The notes below the pieces were generated by a model that ran no database searches, was not told the DNA's origin, and saw only the letters and a program-made list of their open reading frames with translations. 12,948 nucleotides of DNA from Nitrospinota bacterium (GTDB taxonomy: Bacteria > Nitrospirota > Nitrospiria > Nitrospirales > UBA8639), in the NCBI GenBank assembly GCA_022561525.1, contig JADFRB010000014.1, positions 1 through 12,948 on the forward strand. Direction: 5' to 3'. This document shows, in pieces, positions 8,300-12,948 of the stretch (its first letter is position 1; the number at the start of each line of letters is the position of its first letter). The position numbers were made by a program, and so were the translations under genes.

Positions 8300-8640
8300 C
8301 AAGTTGATCCAAAGTTTCAGGGAAGACTGGGGCTCCCACTACCAGTTTCAGACCTTTGCCCAAATCCAGGGAGTCATCTGCACACGGGCATTGCCATAAG
8401 GAAAGCCGGTGACATCAAGCGTTGGCTATCGCAGCCGGCGCCAATCCACCGCCCTCAATGCTACTGACGGGACCTGAGGGGCCTCCAATCGCCTGCGCAC
8501 TAAATAACGACCCACACAGTTTCCTTAGGAGGGACTATTGCTAGTCCACCCAGGTAGGGAAGTCCAACCGGCTTGACAATTCGTAATGAATGCCTTAATT
8601 CATGGGCGTACTACACTGATCGTTTAAATGCCACTTCCGT
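8300..8640 (-). pseudogene. Degenerate WecA/MraY-type phosphoglycosyl transferase (N-terminal part)
   Basis: Reading from 8640 on the minus strand gives TEVAFKRSV, a TAG (8611-8613), then LRIVKPVGLPYLGGLAIV and another TAG at 8500-8502. After a shift to a second frame the strand reads CADDSLDLGKGLKLVVGA from about 8381. In the polyprenyl-phosphate N-acetylhexosamine-1-phosphate transferase family a 'TPxVxxLA...RxxHxxPxPxLGGLAI' segment is followed about 50-60 residues later by 'DDxxxLxPxxKLxxQ'. Here the gap from LGG to DD is 58 codons, as expected. The stops and frame change show it is dead. The catalytic NxxNxxDG region was not found. An intact version would have attached the first sugar phosphate to undecaprenyl phosphate. 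I identified this by eye, and the match is partial. Confidence 0.42.
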
Positions 8641-8739
8641 TTTCCTTATCAATTCCTTCCTATTTAGGTTGGAAATGAACATAAAATTGACCCTAATAAA
8701 GGGTTTGGGGGAAATCGGAAAGTCCATGACTGAATTTCC
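8641..8739. other. AT-rich spacer after the membrane protein gene
   Basis: A short interval on the 3' side of the GT-C gene. It contains an imperfect GGAA...TTCC repeat enclosing AGTC/GACT immediately after the stop codon, but no T-tract follows, so I do not call a terminator. It may be the eroded 5' end of the WecA-like remnant. Confidence 0.3.
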
Positions 8740-10053
8740 TTAAACTTCCAAATCTTGAAAGGATTTTCCAAACTTAAAAACACCCAAATTAATTTGGACT
8801 TTGGTCAAATTGGACAGGAGGTGGAAAAGACCAACAATTGCCAATACAAACATCATAGGCATAACTGGAAAATTGTACCGAAGTTCAGTATGAAGCATCG
8901 CGTGAACAAACCAAAGACAAACGAACCACATGGTACAAAGATGGACTAAAAAATGTTTCCGAAAACATATAATACCATAGCAGAAAAGTGGGAAAAAAAT
9001 TATGGAAAAAATGAATGTTTTTAATGTAGGAACCCATGAGTGTGGAGGTAAATATACCCAAAACCGTAATGTTTTTCTAACAATAAGCCTCACCTGTCCT
9101 ATTGGATTTTGTTTAATTTGTTCAAATGATAAATTAAACCAATACCGTTGACGTTCAATTTCATTTAATTTCTTTGCCTCTCCTTCGAGGTTTTTAAATT
9201 CTAAAATGGTCCTGTTGTAATTAGTGGGCATGGAATCACCCTTTAAATAAAAACCTTGGAAAGCATCCTGGGTAGTAAACGGAACAAACTCACCATGGAC
9301 AATAAGGTTCCGAATGGTCCATGGTGAAAACACAAGAATAAAACTTATTGTAAACAATAAAATAACCTTCTTTCTCACCTTTGGGTCCAGATGAAACCAG
9401 AGGATGAACGGAATACAAGAAACAACCAAAAGAAACGGCGATCGGCTTAATAACAAAAGGCCAGCAGTTCCACCGCTTATCAGGGCAATCCACAGCCTAG
9501 GTCTTATTACAAGCATCCCAACTGTTAAAAACAAGAACGAGGATAAAAGAGTAAAAATTGGCTCACCATAATAATACCCAAATATGCCTCTCTCCGCATA
9601 CAAGTATGCCAACCAAAACAAAATAGCAAGTGTTCCAATGACATGATTGCCACCGAGATGACAAAAGGCTATAAACAAAAGCCCTACAGCAAATGAAAAT
9701 GCAATTACGTTTAACACAAGAACTGTTTCCTCAAATGGAGCAATGTAGTAGGAAAGGCCAAATAGGAAAGGAATCACAGGTCCTCTAAACATGGAGGGGT
9801 CTTGAAACAACCCTGCCAAATCATGCCCGTTGTTTTTGAGTCGGTTTATAAGGTGCCCCCAGCCATCGATGTCCAAGCCATAAATTCGTCCATTTTGTTC
9901 AAACCAAGCGCTTAGACCTGCAAAAATTCCAGCAATCACAATTAACACCAGGGCCCCTAAGAAGTAATCGAAATTGGAAGTGCCCATTGTGTTCCTAGAA
10001 AATGTCAAATTTTTCCATGAAAATCTTTTGGATTCAAATATTGTGTTCCGCAT
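8740..10053 (-). CDS. Multi-pass membrane protein, GT-C (ArnT/PMT-like) glycosyltransferase candidate
   Basis: This is a 437-residue hydrophobic protein with about nine to eleven predicted membrane spans. The first is at about 30-50, followed by many between 93 and 260, and three near 345-412. The first loop carries YGLDIDGWGHL at about 58-68. An acidic pair in the first external loop is the usual position of the GT-C catalytic Asp. FSPWTIRNLIVHGEFVPFTT at about 242-261 matches the PWxxRN...G.FVP segment common in ArnT/PMT-like proteins, and HTELRYNFPVMP near 388-399 is the usual RY-x-xP-x-xP end motif. It would use a polyprenyl-phosphate sugar on the periplasmic face. The start at 10053 has AGAGG ten bases upstream. 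An internal ATG at 9987 with TAGGA five bases upstream is an equally good start. The gene is visibly AT-richer than its neighbours, suggesting acquisition from another source. Substrate unknown. Confidence 0.72.
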   Translation of the reverse strand: MRNTIFESKRFSWKNLTFSRNTMGTSNFDYFLGALVLIVIAGIFAGLSAWFEQNGRIYGLDIDGWGHLINRLKNNGHDLAGLFQDPSMFRGPVIPFLFGLSYYIAPFEETVLVLNVIAFSFAVGLLFIAFCHLGGNHVIGTLAILFWLAYLYAERGIFGYYYGEPIFTLLSSFLFLTVGMLVIRPRLWIALISGGTAGLLLLSRSPFLLVVSCIPFILWFHLDPKVRKKVILLFTISFILVFSPWTIRNLIVHGEFVPFTTQDAFQGFYLKGDSMPTNYNRTILEFKNLEGEAKKLNEIERQRYWFNLSFEQIKQNPIGQVRLIVRKTLRFWVYLPPHSWVPTLKTFIFSIIFFPLFCYGIICFRKHFLVHLCTMWFVCLWFVHAMLHTELRYNFPVMPMMFVLAIVGLFHLLSNLTKVQINLGVFKFGKSFQDLEV

Positions 10054-10120
10054 GGTTGATTTGCCTCTTTGCTTCGAACCCCGGATGAATTTCGATTTTA
10101 ATTTGGTTTAAACAACAATT

Positions 10121-10149
10121 TTTAAAGTACAATGACCTTTGGGCGTCAA
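10121..10149 (-). promoter_or_regulatory. Candidate sigma70-type promoter for the GT-C gene
   Basis: On the minus strand TTGACG (10144-10149, 5 of 6 to the -35 consensus) is followed after 17 bases by TTTAAA (10121-10126, 4 of 6 to the -10 consensus). It sits in the 113-base gap between the GT4 stop and the GT-C gene, which is the longest spacer on the right side of the cluster. Inference from sequence only. Confidence 0.33.
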
Positions 10150-10166
10150 GCTACTTTACCCATTTA

Positions 10167-11360
10167 TCACATCCCCGTCGCCAATCCCCCATTGATAGCC
10201 GAAGCCAGGGACCGGGTTTGTTGAAAAATTGAATCCCAGGAAAACTCTGTTTCAACACGGCGACGACCATTTTCCCCCATTGATCTTGCCCTTTCCGGAT
10301 CCGACAGCAAACCAATAACAGCCTCGGCAATATCCTCCACCTTATTTCCGTCGACCCTCAGACCGGTCACACCATCAAGAATCGCATCATCCGTTCCTCC
10401 ACTATTCCCTCCAATCACGGCTTTCCCAGTTGCACTGGCTTCAAGGAAAACCATACCAAACCCTTCAATGTCTTCCCCGATTTGTCGATTAGGCATCACA
10501 AATAGATCACAGACTCCATAATAGGCTGCCAAGTCCTGTGAGTCTACTCGGCCCACAAATATCACGCTTTGGTTCACTCCTACCTCATTCGTCAACTGTT
10601 TAAGATAGAGCTCCTCCTCTCCGGTTCCTACAATTAGGCATTTCGTTTGAGGATACCGTTTTTGAATCATCGGCAAGGCCTTAATCAACATATCCTGACC
10701 CTTCCGCTTCTGTAACCTTCCAACGATTAAAAGGATCGAACCATCTCCCAATTGGTGACGCTGACGCACCCTTTGTATTTCATCTTTATTGACACAAAAA
10801 GCCGCGGCATCCACGCCTGGATGAATGATCTGGATTTTGTCCTCATGGACTCCAATTTCCGTCAAAATTCGTTTGGTGTTTCTAGAATTAGCAATTATTG
10901 CAGAAGCACCGTTATAAATTCTCGGCATTAACCACGCAAACTTTCTGGATGTCAACCCAGTTTTGATTTCCTCACCATGGGCATATAACACGTACCGGGC
11001 CCCATTAAATTGGTGAAGACAATACACAACAAATCCTTCTGGCATGACCCGGGCCACATGGATTTGTTGGATATGATACTGACGATAAAACTTGCGTACC
11101 TGGCGAAAGGCTCGGACATACCCACATAAGGCAGCTGGTTCGGTGGGATCCCACCCAGAAAAATTCATCGGTATGCGTTCCACACGAAAGGGTAAGGTCC
11201 GATCTACTTCCTGATCTCCATCATATTGATCTGCTACAAAGACGACTTCTCGAGGATCGTAACGACTGTAGGTATTTACAAGCCAATAAATGGAACCACC
11301 ATCTGCGGGGAGAAAATTCTGCGTAAAAATTAATGTGGGAATGAAACCCTTTGGATTCAT
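10167..11360 (-). CDS. GT4-family glycosyltransferase (PimB-like)
   Basis: This 397-residue GT-B enzyme has an N-terminal acceptor domain with LPADGGSIYWL at about 17-27 and YAHGEEIKTG at 126-135. The hinge has ANSRNTKRIL at 157-166 and IIHPGVDAAAF at 178-188. The donor domain has VGRLQKRKGQD at 213-223 and EGFGMVFLEASATGKAVIGG at 299-318, the E-x7-E motif with a PimB-like context. It would add a nucleotide-activated hexose or similar to a lipid-linked intermediate in the cytosol. Its ATG overlaps the TGA of the acetyltransferase gene by four bases (ATGA, 11357-11360). It has no clear ribosome site of its own, so translation is probably coupled. Its last 65 residues resemble the remnant at 7886-8070. 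Donor and linkage unknown. Confidence 0.92.
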   Translation of the reverse strand: MNPKGFIPTLIFTQNFLPADGGSIYWLVNTYSRYDPREVVFVADQYDGDQEVDRTLPFRVERIPMNFSGWDPTEPAALCGYVRAFRQVRKFYRQYHIQQIHVARVMPEGFVVYCLHQFNGARYVLYAHGEEIKTGLTSRKFAWLMPRIYNGASAIIANSRNTKRILTEIGVHEDKIQIIHPGVDAAAFCVNKDEIQRVRQRHQLGDGSILLIVGRLQKRKGQDMLIKALPMIQKRYPQTKCLIVGTGEEELYLKQLTNEVGVNQSVIFVGRVDSQDLAAYYGVCDLFVMPNRQIGEDIEGFGMVFLEASATGKAVIGGNSGGTDDAILDGVTGLRVDGNKVEDIAEAVIGLLSDPERARSMGENGRRRVETEFSWDSIFQQTRSLASAINGGLATGM

Positions 11361-12031
11361 ACGGAATTTTGCTGTATCAAGACAGCTCCAGGTTTAATCA
11401 CTGCTGGTATACCAACCGCCAGACACCCGGCAGGAACAGAGGTCCGGACTACTGCGTTCGCACCAATCCGGCAATAATCCCCCACCGTTATCCCTCCAAG
11501 GACCTTTGCTCCAGCTCCGATTAGGACCTGATTTCCAATTTGTGGCGCCCCACCCCACCCTCCCAGATCGCCAAGTGTGACTCCTTGGTAAATCGTGCAC
11601 CCTGCTCCTATCACGACATCAGAGTGAATAACAATGCCCCCGAAATGGTGAATCCGCAAACCCTTACCTATTTGGACTTGGGCAGGTATTGAAATACCCG
11701 TGGTTATCTCAATGAACCGTTCAATGAGAAAGCGGAATGGTTGGGTTGGGATATGACGTTCCAGAAACCATCGAAAGATTCGATATCCCAACAGCGCAAG
11801 AAAACCCTGGGAGAGCAAGCCCCGTATTAAGGCACGGAAACTCGGATCCTCCTCACGCAACCGACCCACATCCGACCTAATTGTTGACCAAAAATATGTG
11901 GAACATGCCTTTATGGTATCCACCTCTTCAAACCCTATTCTCCAGAGGAGAGCCAATTTTTTTCCCCTGGATGAGCCAACATTAAGAAGCCTCCCACCCA
12001 AGGGGCCCAACTCACGGGCCTGGTAATCCAT
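11357..12031 (-). CDS. CysE-like serine O-acetyltransferase / hexapeptide-repeat acetyltransferase
   Basis: The 224-residue reading has a helical N-terminal part. IRSDVGRLREEDPSFRALIRG at about 51-71 corresponds to the start of short CysE-like proteins. A left-handed beta-helix of hexapeptide repeats follows at about 111-210, with IHHFGGIVIHSDVVIGAGC at 127-145, YQGVTLGD at 148-155 and IGAGAKVLGGITVGD near 171-185. The paired His residues around 128-136 match the catalytic His region of serine acetyltransferases. It uses acetyl-CoA. In this locus it may acetylate a sugar rather than make O-acetylserine; sequence alone does not decide. The first 40 or so residues are longer than usual and the ATG at 12031 lacks a ribosome site. 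A GTG at codon 37 (about 11923) is an alternative start. It overlaps the downstream GT4 gene by four bases. Confidence 0.85.
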   Translation of the reverse strand: MDYQARELGPLGGRLLNVGSSRGKKLALLWRIGFEEVDTIKACSTYFWSTIRSDVGRLREEDPSFRALIRGLLSQGFLALLGYRIFRWFLERHIPTQPFRFLIERFIEITTGISIPAQVQIGKGLRIHHFGGIVIHSDVVIGAGCTIYQGVTLGDLGGWGGAPQIGNQVLIGAGAKVLGGITVGDYCRIGANAVVRTSVPAGCLAVGIPAVIKPGAVLIQQNSV

Positions 12032-12077
12032 AGAGAAGCTCTAAGCTCTAGCAACTTCACACCTGCGGGGTGAATAC

Positions 12078-12236
12078 TCATTCGCCACTTTCCTTGCGCG
12101 GCCAAGGAAGGTGAAGCATTTTCCACGGACTAAAAGACAACGTAACCGTGGCAGGCGGATCTTTAAGGGCAATAAACCCTATCGGATCCTCGGGAATTGA
12201 AAATTGGTATACAGGCAGGCCAGAAGTCGCTTCGAT
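12078..12236 (-). pseudogene. C-terminal tail of an unrecognised protein, truncated at the sequence junction
   Basis: The minus strand reads 52 codons from about 12236 to a TGA at 12078-12080: IEATSGLPVYQFSIPEDPIG, then FIALKDPPATVTLSFSPWKM, then LHLPWPRKESGE. It is too short to stand out as an ORF, but its composition (balanced, strand-like, no rare-codon runs) looks coding, and it sits 46 bases upstream of the acetyltransferase in the same direction as the rest of the cluster. Upstream of about 12236 the frame runs into the antisense of a dehydrogenase gene, so the protein is cut there. I do not recognise the family; it looks like a beta-rich C-terminal domain. A 7-bp inverted repeat (TTCCTTG/CAAGGAA, 12090-12109) lies within it. 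Confidence 0.5.
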
Positions 12237-12673
12237 TGATCGGGCCGTTCCTTTGCTGCAAGGCGGTGTTGCCCGTGATGAAGGCCAAGCGGCGGGGACG
12301 GATCATCAACATCTCTTCCATGAGCGGCAAGCGCCCCCTGGTGATGCGGACGCCGTACACCAGCTCGAAAATGGCGGTTATGGGGTTCACGAGAACCCTG
12401 GCGCATGAGGTGGGGGAGTTCGGGATCACGGTCAATTCCGTTTGTCCGGGGGCGACGTCCGGAGAGCGGATTGACAGGGTGATTCGGAATCTCGCCGAAA
12501 GTCAGGGCAGGAGCGAGGCCGAGGTCACGGCGGATTTCACGGACCCCTCCGCCCTCAAATCGCTGGTCGATCCGGAGGATACGGCGGAGTTGGTGACGTT
12601 CCTGGCTTCGGACCGCGCGGCTCACATGACGGGCCAGGACATCAACGTCACGGCGGGACTGGTCTGGTACTGA
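12236..12673 (+). pseudogene. 5'-truncated short-chain dehydrogenase/reductase (SDR)
   Basis: This is the only convincing plus-strand coding segment. Recognisable SDR sequence begins at LIGPFLCCKAVLPVMKAK (from about 12236) and runs to a TGA at 12671-12673. It contains the GRIINISS strand with the catalytic Ser, the YTSSK catalytic Tyr-Lys pair (Tyr codon at about 12356), TVNSVCPGA, and the usual C-terminal HMTGQDINVTAGLVWY. Roughly the first 105-110 residues of a normal 250-residue SDR are missing, including the TGxxxGxG cofactor-binding motif, so it should not bind NAD(P)H. The frame can be extended back to a TTG at 12197, but those 13 codons show no SDR similarity and overlap the tail of the minus-strand protein. 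It is markedly GC-richer than the cluster to its left. Confidence 0.8.
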
Positions 12674-12948
12674 TTTCGACCCCCGATCGGTTCCTTTTTG
12701 ATCTCCCCGGGCGATTTCCCGGAGTGCTTGGTCGCAAAAGCCGCAATAATAGGGTAGCTCCGATCCGGGCGAGGGGTCGCAGACCCCGCGGGCACAGCGT
12801 CACCGACTCAAGCCCGGCGCGGAGATCGGGGCATGTTCCGCAGACCGCGATTTCCGCTTGGGTCGGTTGACCCTGCGCTCAAATCGCGGCTACAACTCGG
12901 ATAATCTCATCGAAAAAGAATACGTCTTCTTTTGAAAGGAAGCACTAG
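12674..12948 (+). other. GC-rich non-coding segment with nested inverted repeats, possible structured leader
   Basis: No coding frame is seen. Two strong foldable units are present. In unit one (12757-12832), GCTCCGATC pairs with GATCGGGGC (12824-12832, one G-U), CGGGC (12766-12770) pairs with GCCCG (12812-12816), and an inner hairpin is formed by GGGGTC/GACCCC (12773-12778 with 12782-12787, loop GCA). In unit two (12845-12889), CCGCGATTT pairs with AAATCGCGG and encloses GGGTC/GACCC (12860-12864 with 12869-12873). Near the end are AAAAGAA/TTCTTTT (12914-12933) and AAAGGA (12935-12940), which looks like a ribosome site for a gene starting just beyond the window. It matches no riboswitch class that I recognise. 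Confidence 0.35.
12867..12896 (+). promoter_or_regulatory. Weak candidate promoter toward the right edge
   Basis: TTGACC (12867-12872) is followed after 18 bases by TACAAC (12891-12896), with AAAGGA at 12935 and the window end soon after. The -35 element overlaps the inner hairpin of the inverted repeat at 12845-12889, so the structure could act on DNA binding instead of, or as well as, RNA folding. Weak match, given as a possibility. Confidence 0.2.

Noticed and set aside
7744..8307. Long plus-strand open frame (187 codons) over the gap between the methyltransferase and membrane protein genes
   Set aside because: It is antisense to the methyltransferase start and to both gene remnants, is rich in Ser/Pro/His as expected for a shadow frame, and has no recognisable motif or ribosome site.
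8221..8520. Possible transposase or group II intron remnant in the decayed gap
   Set aside because: I looked for maturase, DDE and terminal-repeat motifs and found none; the phosphoglycosyl transferase motifs explain the reading better.
8532..8547. GGACTA-TTGC-TAGTCC hairpin as a transcription terminator
   Set aside because: Only six base pairs and no T-run on either side; it falls inside the WecA-like remnant.
12088..12111. CTTTCCTTG/CAAGGAAGG inverted repeat as a terminator or leader hairpin
   Set aside because: No T-tract follows on either strand, and the repeat lies within the coding tail of the truncated minus-strand protein.
12179..12625. Minus-strand open frame antisense to the SDR
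   Set aside because: Arg/His/Pro-rich shadow of a GC-rich gene; the plus strand has clear SDR catalytic motifs.
12683..12722. Terminator after the SDR (CCGATCGG followed by TTCCTTTTTG, and CCGGG/CCCGG just after)
   Set aside because: The first palindrome has no loop and the second has no following T-tract, so neither fits an intrinsic terminator.
1..12948. tRNA, rRNA, CRISPR array or insertion sequence
   Set aside because: No cloverleaf-like segment, spaced direct repeats, transposase motifs or terminal inverted repeats were found anywhere in the window.

Overview
This is a bacterial chromosomal window of roughly 48% GC. Almost all of it is one minus-strand block of cell-surface polysaccharide (EPS/capsule/O-antigen-like) genes. 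Reading from the right along the minus strand, the order is: a CysE-like acetyltransferase, a GT4 glycosyltransferase, an AT-rich multi-pass GT-C-type membrane protein, a decayed stretch with two pseudogene remnants, a SAM methyltransferase, a second GT4-type glycosyltransferase, a large PcRGLX/YetA-like (exo-rhamnogalacturonan-lyase-like) protein, a third GT4 glycosyltransferase, a glutamine-hydrolysing asparagine-synthetase-type amidotransferase, and the first 58 codons of a polysaccharide-deacetylase-like protein that runs off the left edge. Short spacings, an ATGA overlap and a TAG/GTG abutment point to operonic, partly coupled translation. The protein style resembles exopolysaccharide loci of Nitrospirota or related Gram-negative lineages, but no taxonomic marker is present, so this is a weak inference.

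The cluster as a whole looks set to assemble and decorate a complex surface glycan. Three cytosolic GT4 enzymes add sugars. A GT-C protein would act from the periplasmic side on a lipid-linked donor. The acetyltransferase, methyltransferase, amidotransferase and deacetylase would modify sugars or polymer. The PcRGLX-like protein may be a lyase or other glycan-active protein, although no signal peptide is visible.

Positions 7871-8739 hold no intact gene. Minus-strand reading shows a degenerate WecA/MraY-type phosphoglycosyl transferase (about 8300-8640, with stops and a frame change) and the C-terminal scrap of a GT4 enzyme (about 7886-8070) that resembles the end of the intact GT4 at 10167-11360. 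The cluster has therefore lost genes.

The right end is different. At about 12236 two genes on opposite strands are truncated at the same point. To the left is the C-terminal tail of an unrecognised minus-strand protein. To the right is the C-terminal 60% of a plus-strand short-chain dehydrogenase, in clearly more GC-rich DNA. This is either a real recombination or insertion breakpoint or a chimeric contig join. Beyond the SDR, 12674-12948 is non-coding and rich in nested inverted repeats. It ends in a Shine-Dalgarno-like sequence, so it may be the structured leader of a gene that starts just outside the window.
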